The position numbers and the translations under genes were made by a program. A stretch of DNA of 5,439 nucleotides, from the NCBI GenBank assembly GCA_029287335.1, contig JARFRI010000025.1, forward strand, positions 1 to 5,439. Reading direction: 5' to 3'. Shown here in pieces: positions 1 through 5,439 of this stretch. This DNA is from Phycisphaera sp. Lineage in GTDB: Bacteria; Planctomycetota; Phycisphaerae; Phycisphaerales; Phycisphaeraceae. Positions within the stretch are counted from its first letter, which is position 1. Every line of letters starts with the position of its first letter. The notes under the pieces were generated by a model. It had not been told where the DNA came from and ran no database searches. It saw only the letters and a program-made list of their open reading frames with translations.

Positions 1-366
1 TTCCCAGGCGGCGTAGGCGAGGTCCCATTGCTTCAGCCCCATGCGCGCCTGGGCCAGCAGCACGTGGCCGCCTTGGTTGTCGGGGTACTGCTCGGTGAAG
101 GCTCGGGCTTGGGCGGCGAGGCGCGAGAGGTCTTGTTTCTCTTGCAGTGCGGTCTGGAAGGCTTGCTGCAACGCGCCGAGTTCCTGGTCGATCTGTTCTT
201 GGCTGGCTTGTCTTGGTTGGGACGTGTCGCCGCCGTCACCGCGATTGATTGCGAGGTAGATCACCGCGCTAAGAGTCAGGGCCAAGAGCAGTAGCAGCAC
301 GACCCAGCCCAGCGAGACCGCGCCGGTCGCTCGTCTTGAATGGGGCTGTCGTGTCGGTGTTGGCAT
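1..366 (-). CDS. Membrane-anchored TPR-like protein, 3' end missing
   Basis: Reading the minus strand from the ATG at 366-364 gives 122 codons with no stop up to the window edge, so the C-terminus is missing. Residues 1-15 are basic and polar. Residues 16-40 form one hydrophobic membrane segment (core WVVLLLLLALTLSAVIYLAI), suggesting an N-in anchor with the rest outside the cytoplasm. Residues 50-80 are rich in Gln, Glu and Ala and look helical or coiled-coil. From about residue 84 the pattern of Ala, Leu and Tyr (AFTEQYPDNQGGHVLLAQAR, then GLKQWDLAYAAWE) resembles a tetratricopeptide repeat, so a protein-interaction or assembly role is likely, but no specific function can be assigned. An in-frame TGA lies three codons upstream, so the start can only be this ATG or a TTG two codons earlier. 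No Shine-Dalgarno sequence is visible. The gene begins 24 bases after the stop of the small secreted protein and is probably cotranscribed with it. Confidence 0.75.
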   Translation of the reverse strand, partial: MPTPTRQPHSRRATGAVSLGWVVLLLLLALTLSAVIYLAINRGDGGDTSQPRQASQEQIDQELGALQQAFQTALQEKQDLSRLAAQARAFTEQYPDNQGGHVLLAQARMGLKQWDLAYAAWE

Positions 367-390
367 GACCAATCAGCGTATCACATCCAT

Positions 391-591
391 CTAGACCGAT
401 CTGTCTGCATCCTCGCGATTAGCGGGGCAAGGCATCGCGGGGCCATTGTTTCCGGGCGTCGGCACCTCGTGAAAAACACTTGGCGCGATGGTCGGCGGCG
501 GGGTCGGGGCGTACATCGGCGGGCGGGCCAAGGCGCCGGAGATGAGCAGCCCGAGGTAGACCGCGACGGAATATCGAACCCAACTGGTCAT
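391..591 (-). CDS. Small secreted proline-rich hypothetical protein
   Basis: This is a 66-residue protein on the minus strand, ATG at 591-589 and TAG at 393-391. I do not recognise a family. Residues 1-22 look like a Sec signal peptide: a short N-region with one Arg, a hydrophobic core (VAVYLGLLISGALA) and a plausible signal peptidase I site after ALA at residue 22. There is no lipobox cysteine. The mature part would be about 44 residues, of which 12 are prolines (for example APTPPPTIAP), with a charged C-terminus (ANREDADRSV). It is probably unstructured and either exported or tethered by an uncleaved signal. Its stop lies 24 bases before the start of the membrane-anchored TPR-like gene, which suggests an operon. 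A 163-residue open frame on the opposite strand covers the same DNA but resembles no known protein. The signal-peptide pattern and the spacing are the reasons for preferring this strand. Confidence 0.55.
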   Translation of the reverse strand: MTSWVRYSVAVYLGLLISGALARPPMYAPTPPPTIAPSVFHEVPTPGNNGPAMPCPANREDADRSV

Positions 592-698
592 ACCCTAAGT
601 CACCGATTCACGCGGGTGCATGGCAACCAGAACAAGCGTTTGCATGGTTCCGTGGCGGGGCCGAGCCCGTGCAACCGTTACAGACCTATACTCCGGCC

Positions 699-1496
699 AT
701 GCTCGCGTTGTCCCGCACGGTTCGGTTTTGTTTGTCAGGCAGTCCAGGTGATCTGGATGGGCCCCGGGACAATACGTTTAGTGCCTGGCCGGCGATGCGC
801 GGGCTTGGGCGGTACTACGAGTTGGATGTGACGTGTCAGGGCGAGGCCGACCCGCAGACGGGCTATTTTCTAAACATCAAGACGATCGACCAGGCGGTGC
901 GCGAGCATGTGCTGCCGATGCTGATCGAGCGTGTCAACGACGAGGCGGGCGCCGCGGCGACGCCGATGGGCGGCTTGATGCGGCGTGTGCTGGAGGCGAT
1001 TGATCCGCCGCTGAACGGGACGGTTTGCCAAGTGCGTTTGGTTTTGACGCCGACGCTGAGCTTCGGGATTGAAAGGGACGACATGGACCACGTTGTGATG
1101 CGACAGCAGTACGAGTTCTCCGCAGCGCATCGGCTGCACGTGCCGACGTTGAGCGAGGAACAGAACCAGGCGACGTTTGGCAAGTGCAACAACCCCGCGG
1201 GCCACGGCCACAACTATCGCGTTGAGGTAGCGGTGCGTTGTCCGATCGATGCGCAGGGCCAGTCGCTCGACCCGGCCGAGCTGGATGCGGTGGTGGACCG
1301 CGAGGCGATTGAGAAACTGGATCACAAGCACTTGAACGTCGATGTGCCGCAGTTCGCGACGCTGAACCCGTCGGTCGAGAACATCGTCAAGGTGGTTTGG
1401 CAGATGCTTGCGGGTAAGCTGCCGGGCGGGGTGACGCTTGATGAAGTGAAGGTGTGGGAGACGGGCAAGACGGTGTGCGCGTATCGTGGGGAGTGA
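699..1496 (+). CDS. Tandem 6-pyruvoyl-tetrahydropterin synthase / QueD-fold protein
   Basis: This protein has two units of the PTPS/QueD (6-carboxytetrahydropterin synthase) fold. Family members convert dihydroneopterin triphosphate in the queuosine, biopterin or folate-related pathways of the cytosol. Numbering is from the upstream GTG at 669; subtract 10 for the ATG chosen here. The C-terminal unit (about 141-275) has zinc ligands H154 (SAAHRL), H179 and H181 (GHGHNY), the catalytic Cys C173 (KCNNPAG), the LDHKHLN motif at 217-223, NPSVEN at 233-238, and the pterin-anchoring Glu E264 (VWETGKT). The N-terminal unit (about 11-140) follows the same plan but is degenerate: GLGRYY stands where GHGHNY would be, and VLTPTL where VWETGKT would be. 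Single-domain relatives are usually about 120-150 residues, so 265 fits a duplication. The ATG at 699 is preferred because recognisable domain sequence (LALSRTVRF) begins there; GTG 669 is possible. QueD or a pterin/folate branch cannot be told apart from this window. Confidence 0.85.
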   Translation: MLALSRTVRFCLSGSPGDLDGPRDNTFSAWPAMRGLGRYYELDVTCQGEADPQTGYFLNIKTIDQAVREHVLPMLIERVNDEAGAAATPMGGLMRRVLEAIDPPLNGTVCQVRLVLTPTLSFGIERDDMDHVVMRQQYEFSAAHRLHVPTLSEEQNQATFGKCNNPAGHGHNYRVEVAVRCPIDAQGQSLDPAELDAVVDREAIEKLDHKHLNVDVPQFATLNPSVENIVKVVWQMLAGKLPGGVTLDEVKVWETGKTVCAYRGE

Positions 1497-1542
1497 TTGA
1501 TCGTTTATGACTCGTAATAGCCGGGGCGTGTAGGTCTCCATA

Positions 1543-1574
1543 TTTTCTGCTTTTCTGCTTTCTTGATTTTCTGA
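1543..1574 (+). repeat. Tandem 8-mer repeat in an AT-rich leader
   Basis: Four consecutive 8-base units are visible: TTTTCTGC, TTTTCTGC, TTTCTTGA and TTTTCTGA. The first two are identical and the others are variants. The tract is almost free of A and is much more AT-rich than the surrounding coding DNA. It ends eight bases before the ATG of the GGQ protein, so it would lie in that gene's leader. It could be a simple-sequence repeat, a pyrimidine-rich leader element or part of a transcription end for the upstream gene. No GC-rich hairpin of terminator type was found in front of it. Confidence 0.6.
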
Positions 1575-1582
1575 GTTTATAG

Positions 1583-2083
1583 ATGCACCCCGCCGCACTG
1601 GATCACGACGCTCTCTTAAAAGACTGCACGGTCACGGCCGGCCGATCGTCCGGGCCCGGCGGGCAGAACCGCAACAAGGTCGAGACGGCGATCCGCATCA
1701 CGCACAAGCCCACGGGCGTGATCGCCGGCGCGACCGAGCGTCGGCACAAGGAACAAAACAAGCAGCAAGCCATCTTCCGCCTTCGCGTGAAGCTGGCGAT
1801 CCAGGTGCGTCAGCCGGTGGACCCTGGGGCCAAGCCCAGCGCGTGCTGGTCGGCGCGGGCGGTGCATGGCAAGCTCTCGATCAATCCGACGCATGAGGAT
1901 TTCCCGACGCTGCTTGCCGAGGCGATGGACCGCATCGCGATGGTGAATTATGAGCTGCCCGCCGCGGCAGACCTGCTCGGCGTATCGACCTCGCAGTTGA
2001 TGAAGCTGATCAAGCACGAGCCGGTGGCGTTAGAGCGTTTGAACAAGCAGCGCGAAGCCTTGGGCCTGCATCCGCTTCGCTAG
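1583..2083 (+). CDS. RF-1-domain (GGQ) peptide chain release factor-like protein
   Basis: This 166-residue protein is built around the release-factor domain that hydrolyses peptidyl-tRNA in the ribosomal A site. The GGQ motif is intact at G26-G27-Q28 within RSSGPGGQNRNKVETAIRIT. The following THKPTGVIAGATERRHKEQ (about 40-58) matches the RF1/RF2 style of this domain (THxPTG, then a basic stretch near ERxxxxN). The tripeptide or SPF-type codon-recognition domain of RF1/RF2 is absent, so it cannot read stop codons in the usual way; a ribosome-rescue role like ArfB or PrfH is the best inference. The residue after GGQ is Asn rather than the common His. Residues about 105-166 do not look like the basic tail of ArfB; AAADLLGVSTSQLMKLIKHE (127-145) resembles a helix-turn-helix. 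An in-frame TAG directly precedes the ATG, which fixes the start. It follows the PTPS-fold gene after 86 bases and may share its transcript. Confidence 0.85.
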   Translation: MHPAALDHDALLKDCTVTAGRSSGPGGQNRNKVETAIRITHKPTGVIAGATERRHKEQNKQQAIFRLRVKLAIQVRQPVDPGAKPSACWSARAVHGKLSINPTHEDFPTLLAEAMDRIAMVNYELPAAADLLGVSTSQLMKLIKHEPVALERLNKQREALGLHPLR

Positions 2084-2218
2084 CCCTCGGCCGATCATTC
2101 TCTGCGCCCGCTAATCGGTACAAACCCACCACGCATTCACCAGACCGACGAATCCGGAAGGATGCCCTAACCCGCACCGCCGGACGGGACGATGTAACCG
2201 TAGAGGGACTTTGCAATC

Positions 2219-2222
2219 GAGG
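2219..2222 (+). promoter_or_regulatory. GAGG ribosome binding site deciding the HD-GYP start
   Basis: GAGG lies six bases before the ATG at 2229. An in-frame TTG at 2211 would extend the protein by six residues but has no such site at a proper distance, and the GAGG would then fall inside the coding region. This favours ATG 2229. It is the clearest Shine-Dalgarno-like site in the window. Confidence 0.5.
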
Positions 2223-2228
2223 CGTCAC

Positions 2229-3434
2229 ATGCTGCGTGTTGACATCAAATCTGCTCGGCCGGAGATGACCCTGGCGCTGCCGGTGATGAACCCCAGGCTG
2301 CCGGGGCACGAGCTGTTGCGTATTGGCTACGAGCTGACGCCGAGCGTGATCGAGAAGCTCGACGAGATGCGTGTCCGCACGATCTGGGTGGACTACCCCA
2401 GCCTGTCATTCTTAGGCAAGTACGTCGACCCCAAGACGATCGCCCTGCGCGCCAGCGTCGTCACGCAGATGCAGGACACCTTCGAGACCCTGCAACGCAG
2501 CTCGGCGGCAAAGCTCAACTACGACGCCTACACGAGTACGATCACCGACCTGGTTGATAGCGTGATCTCCAACCCCGAGGCCGCGCTGTTCATCGGCGAC
2601 CTCTGCGCACAAGACACGGATGACGAGTTGATGCGCGCCGGCTCAAGCGTGACCTACCTCAGCGTGCTGATGGGGCTCAAGCTCGAAGGCTACCTCATCA
2701 AGCAGCGCAAGCACGTCACCGAGCCGCAGCGCGCCAAGCAGGTCATCCCGCTGGGTGTCGGCGCGATGCTGCACGACATCGGCGTCACGCTGCTGCCCAA
2801 AGAAGTCGTCGATCGATACCACCAAACCCACGATGAGACCGACCCGGCCTGGCGCGAGCACCCGGCACTGGGCTTCCGCGCGGTGCGTGGGCGGATCGAC
2901 CCCACCGCCGCTACCGTCGTCTTGCATCACCATCAGCAATTCGACGGCCAAGGTTACGCGGGCAAAGACTTCCCCGTCCAAATGGGCGAGGGCATTCACA
3001 TCTTCGCGCGCATCGCCGCGGTCGCGGATGTGTTTACCCGGCTGAGCAATCCCGCTGGTGGCGAGTCGATGCCGCAGGTCTGGGCGTTGAACGCGATGCT
3101 CAGTGACAAACTGCGGACCCGTTTTGATCCCAACGTGATGCGGGCCTTGGTCGAGGTTGTTCCGCCCTACCCGCCGGGCAGCCGGGTGACGCTTAGCGAT
3201 GGCAGCGAAGCGATCGTCATCGACCACCACGTCAACGACCCGTGCAAGCCCACGGTGCAGCGCCTGCCCAACAACGCGCTGCCGATGCCCGGCCAGCCCT
3301 TTGGCGAAACCATCAACCTCCGCGAACATGACAAGCTGAGCATCATTGCCTGCGATGGCCAGCGCACCGAGCCCTACAACTTCGGCCCCGACCGCATCCC
3401 CGGCAACCGCGAGGCGATGTTCGGCTGGGTGTGA
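2229..3434 (+). CDS. Divergent HD-GYP domain protein (cyclic-di-GMP phosphodiesterase family)
   Basis: This is a 401-residue cytosolic protein with no membrane segment. Residues 1-65 form the small N-terminal domain often found before HD-GYP (VDIKSARPEMTLALPV, LLRIGYELTPSVIEKL, VRTIWVDYP). Residues about 130-312 are the HD-GYP domain, which in active members hydrolyses cyclic-di-GMP with a two- or three-metal centre. Visible metal-site residues are H182-D183 (LHDIG), H211 (REHPALG), H233-H234 (LHHHQQFDGQGY) and D267 (AVADVF). Deviations: HDIGK reads HDIGV (Val186), GYP reads GYA (Ala244), and the upstream His of the usual HSxxVA helix is not seen where MRAGSSVTYLSV stands (135-146). Activity may therefore be reduced, altered or lost, leaving a binding role. 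Residues 314-400 form a small C-terminal beta domain of the kind that follows many HD-GYP domains (PPGSRVTLSDGSEAIVIDHH). It ends 58 bases before the MAF-like gene. No sensor domain is recognised. Confidence 0.88.
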   Translation: MLRVDIKSARPEMTLALPVMNPRLPGHELLRIGYELTPSVIEKLDEMRVRTIWVDYPSLSFLGKYVDPKTIALRASVVTQMQDTFETLQRSSAAKLNYDAYTSTITDLVDSVISNPEAALFIGDLCAQDTDDELMRAGSSVTYLSVLMGLKLEGYLIKQRKHVTEPQRAKQVIPLGVGAMLHDIGVTLLPKEVVDRYHQTHDETDPAWREHPALGFRAVRGRIDPTAATVVLHHHQQFDGQGYAGKDFPVQMGEGIHIFARIAAVADVFTRLSNPAGGESMPQVWALNAMLSDKLRTRFDPNVMRALVEVVPPYPPGSRVTLSDGSEAIVIDHHVNDPCKPTVQRLPNNALPMPGQPFGETINLREHDKLSIIACDGQRTEPYNFGPDRIPGNREAMFGWV

Positions 3435-3467
3435 TCGCCGTTCCAACGCATATACAAGCCGCTGCGC

Positions 3468-3496
3468 ACATCGTTCCGATAAGAATCGAACGATGT
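3468..3496 (+). promoter_or_regulatory. Inverted repeat spanning the MAF-like start codon
   Basis: The left arm ACATCGTTC (3468-3476) is the exact reverse complement of the right arm GAACGATGT (3488-3496), nine uninterrupted pairs. After one bulged C (3477), GAT (3478-3480) pairs with ATC (3485-3487) around an AAGA loop. The right arm contains the ATG (3493-3495). As RNA it would place the start codon inside a stem; as DNA it could be an operator dyad. The T-richness downstream is weak (CTGTCTTTG), so it is a poor intrinsic terminator. Confidence 0.6.
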
Positions 3497-5430
3497 CTGT
3501 CTTTGATAAGAACCTCAGCGCGATCGCTAAGCACCACCCGTACCTGGCGGAACAGCTTTCAGCCGTTGAACCGGCGTCACTGGACTGGTCCGACTCTAAG
3601 GCAGGGCCGCTGACCGCGGCGCGGATGGACCTTGGGCCTCGGCCTGTCGCGTTGGCGAGCAAGTACGACCCGGTCAAAGAAGCACAGAAACTCGTCGAGC
3701 CGGTGGACCACGCGAAGACGGCGTGCATCGTGATCCTCGGCTTCGGCCTTGGGTATCACGTCGACGAGGTGGTGAATCATGTCGGGCCACGCGATCTGGT
3801 GATCGTATACGAGCCGGACCTGGCGCAGATGCGCGCGGTGCTGGAGAAGCTGGATTACACGCGCTGGCTGGCGCAGAACGGCTTGATCCTGGCCGGGCCC
3901 GACGCGAGTAAGTCGATGCTGCTGGGCCGGATCGAGAAGCGCAGCGCGACGCCGACCCTGGGCACCCAACTCATCACCCACCCCGCTTCGCGTCAGCGGC
4001 ATGGCGAGGCGTTCAACGACTTTGGCAAGCTCGTCACCGAGACACTCGCCTTTTGTCGTACTAATGTTGCGACCGCGCTGGTCAACGCCACGCGCACCGT
4101 CAGTAACCTTGCGAACAACCTGGCGCAGTATGCGGCGGGCTCGACCATTGACGGGCTGAAAGATGCGGCCAAGGGATACCCTGCGATTTGCGTCGGGGCC
4201 GGGCCGTCGCTGGTGAAGAACCTTGATTTGCTTTGCGACCCCGAGGTGCGAAAAAATGTGGTTGTCATCGGCGTGCAGACGACGCTTAAGCCGATGCTGC
4301 AGCGCGGGATTCGGCCGGACTTCGTGACGGCGCTGGACTACTCGGCGATCTGCACGCGGTTTTATGAAGACCTGCCCGATCTGCCGGACGTGACGCTGGT
4401 CGTCGAGCCCAAGTGCCACCCTGCGATCATCGCCGCCTACCCCGGCCCGGTGCGCGTCTGCCCGAGCAAGCTCAACGACAAACTGCTGGGCGACATGGCT
4501 CGGCCGATGCCGGAGATCAAGGCTGGCACAACCGTCGCGCACCTATCGTTCTACTTGGCCGAGTTGCTTGGCTGCGACCCGATCATCTTCATAGGTCAGG
4601 ACCTTGGCTTTTCCGATGGGTTGTATTACGCGCCGGGGACGGCGGTGCATCAGGTCTGGGAGCCGGAGCTTGGGGCGTTTAACACGATCGAGACGATGGA
4701 GTGGACGCGCGTGGTTCGGATGCGGGGCAACCTGCGGCGGGCCGAGGATGTGCATGGTCGGCCGATCTTTACCGACGAGCAGATGAGCACGTACCTGGGC
4801 CAGTTCGAGCGTGACTTTGATGAGGCCAAGCAAGCGGGCCGAACGGTGATTGATGCGACCGAGGGCGGGATGCCCAAGCAGCACACGCGGTTGAGCACGC
4901 TACGCGATGCGCTGGATGAATACGCGATTAAGCCGGTGCCGAGGCTGCCTCAGGCGGAACGGGTGCTAAGCCGCGAGCGGCTGATGAAGCTGCGTGGTTT
5001 GCTGGATGGGCGGATTGAGCGTGTCAAGGAACTCAAGCGCGTCACGCTGGATACGGGCAAATTGCTCAAGCGACTGCGCGAGCACCAGCACACACCCAAG
5101 AAGGCGGACAAGTACTTCAAGCAGGTGCAGAAGAACACCGCGAAAGTGCATGGCGAGCTGCGCGAGGCGTTTGAGTTGGTGGGCTCGGTGAACACGGTGG
5201 GCACGTTCCGCAGAGAGCGGGCCGACCGCGGGATCCATCACACCGAGCATGCCGACGACTATGGTCGGCAGCTCGCACAGATCGATCGCGACCTGGACAA
5301 CATGGACTTCATCGATCAGGCCTGCGACGAGGCGCTGACGATCTTTAAGGAAGCCCAGCAGCGTTTGCTGGACGCGATTGATGAAGCGGAAGAACCCACG
5401 AAACAGGCCGCGTTGATTAGCGCGGCATAA
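3493..5430 (+). CDS. DUF115/MAF family protein, probable motility-associated (flagellin) glycosyltransferase
   Basis: The 645-residue protein belongs to the MAF_flag10/DUF115 family (also named 6-hydroxymethylpterin diphosphokinase MptE-like). Bacterial MAF proteins are linked to transfer of nonulosonic acids such as pseudaminic or legionaminic acid onto flagellin in the cytosol. The N-terminal domain (about 1-200) includes ILGFGLGYHVDEV (81-93) and VIVYEPD (103-109). The central DUF115 domain (about 205-465) shows CVGAGPSL (233-240), PDFVTALDYS (275-284), VVEPKCHP (303-310), AGTTVAHLSFYLAELLG (344-360), FIGQDLGF (366-373) and VIDATEGGMP (452-461). Residues about 485-640 are charged and helical, probably a coiled-coil bundle. 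The open frame continues upstream to 3346 inside the HD-GYP gene, but ATG 3493 is chosen because MSVFDKNLSAIAKHHPYLAE is a typical family N-terminus and follows the upstream stop. No Shine-Dalgarno site is seen and the start codon lies in an inverted repeat. Substrate cannot be read from sequence; the pterin-kinase name is less likely at this length and architecture. Confidence 0.85.
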   Translation: MSVFDKNLSAIAKHHPYLAEQLSAVEPASLDWSDSKAGPLTAARMDLGPRPVALASKYDPVKEAQKLVEPVDHAKTACIVILGFGLGYHVDEVVNHVGPRDLVIVYEPDLAQMRAVLEKLDYTRWLAQNGLILAGPDASKSMLLGRIEKRSATPTLGTQLITHPASRQRHGEAFNDFGKLVTETLAFCRTNVATALVNATRTVSNLANNLAQYAAGSTIDGLKDAAKGYPAICVGAGPSLVKNLDLLCDPEVRKNVVVIGVQTTLKPMLQRGIRPDFVTALDYSAICTRFYEDLPDLPDVTLVVEPKCHPAIIAAYPGPVRVCPSKLNDKLLGDMARPMPEIKAGTTVAHLSFYLAELLGCDPIIFIGQDLGFSDGLYYAPGTAVHQVWEPELGAFNTIETMEWTRVVRMRGNLRRAEDVHGRPIFTDEQMSTYLGQFERDFDEAKQAGRTVIDATEGGMPKQHTRLSTLRDALDEYAIKPVPRLPQAERVLSRERLMKLRGLLDGRIERVKELKRVTLDTGKLLKRLREHQHTPKKADKYFKQVQKNTAKVHGELREAFELVGSVNTVGTFRRERADRGIHHTEHADDYGRQLAQIDRDLDNMDFIDQACDEALTIFKEAQQRLLDAIDEAEEPTKQAALISAA

Positions 5431-5439
5431 GTTAGCCGG

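Noticed and set aside
340..831. 163-residue plus-strand open frame
   Set aside because: It overlaps the small signal-peptide gene on the other strand and the start of the PTPS-fold gene, has no recognisable domain and is rich in Arg, Cys and His as expected of a shadow frame in GC-rich DNA.
870..1598. 242-residue minus-strand open frame opposite the PTPS-fold gene
   Set aside because: It is antisense to conserved zinc-site motifs and its N-terminal part comes from the 8-mer repeat gap, so it is not credible as a gene.
2089..2118. Possible terminator after the GGQ gene (CCGAT ... ATCGG)
   Set aside because: The arms are only five bases around a loop of about 18, and no T tract follows.
3346..3492. 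49-residue N-terminal extension of the MAF-like protein
   Set aside because: It overlaps the end of the HD-GYP gene, is low-complexity (Ala, Ser, Thr, Arg), and the family-like N-terminus begins at ATG 3493.
3468..3510. The inverted repeat as an intrinsic terminator for the HD-GYP gene
   Set aside because: The stem is not GC-rich and the bases after it (CTGTCTTTGATAAG) lack a real T run. Its overlap with the start codon favours a leader or operator role.
2643..3728. 361-residue minus-strand open frame opposite the HD-GYP gene
   Set aside because: The opposite strand encodes a clear HD-GYP protein with its motifs. This frame is an antisense shadow with typical Arg/His/Val-rich composition.
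3577..4542. 321-residue minus-strand open frame opposite the MAF-like gene
   Set aside because: It lies fully within the antisense of a well-supported DUF115/MAF gene and shows no family motif.

Overview
The window is GC-rich, densely coding bacterial chromosome with short intergenic gaps. It holds six protein genes. Two lie on the minus strand at the left end, and four run left to right on the plus strand. Most starts lack a clear Shine-Dalgarno sequence. The combination of a tandem pterin-synthase-fold protein, a stand-alone GGQ release-factor-like protein, an HD-GYP protein and a large DUF115/MAF protein suggests a planctomycete, perhaps of the Phycisphaerae type. That assignment rests on remembered family resemblance and is only moderately secure. 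No rRNA, tRNA, CRISPR array, transposase or insertion sequence was seen.

Left end, minus strand (1-591): a small proline-rich protein with a signal peptide is followed after 24 bases by a membrane-anchored, TPR-like protein. The second gene is cut off by the window edge. The two probably share a transcript. They are divergent from the plus-strand genes across an intergenic region of about 107 bases.

Centre (699-2083): a two-unit PTPS/QueD-fold protein whose C-terminal unit keeps the zinc and catalytic residues while the N-terminal unit has lost them. An AT-rich gap of 86 bases containing a tandem 8-mer repeat follows, and then a 166-residue RF-1-domain protein with an intact GGQ motif and no stop-codon-reading domains.

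Right half (2229-5430): a divergent HD-GYP protein of the cyclic-di-GMP phosphodiesterase family, then a 645-residue DUF115/MAF-family protein. MAF proteins are known or suspected to transfer nonulosonic acids to flagellin. A signalling protein beside a probable flagellin-glycosylation protein hints at motility control, but no flagellar structural gene is visible here.

The most unusual non-coding signal is a near-perfect inverted repeat (3468-3496) that includes the start codon of the MAF-like gene. In RNA it could form a hairpin of about 12 base pairs that hides the AUG. I do not see a clearly new multi-gene system. The best leads are this hairpin, the degenerate half of the PTPS protein, and the helix-turn-helix-like tail of the GGQ protein.
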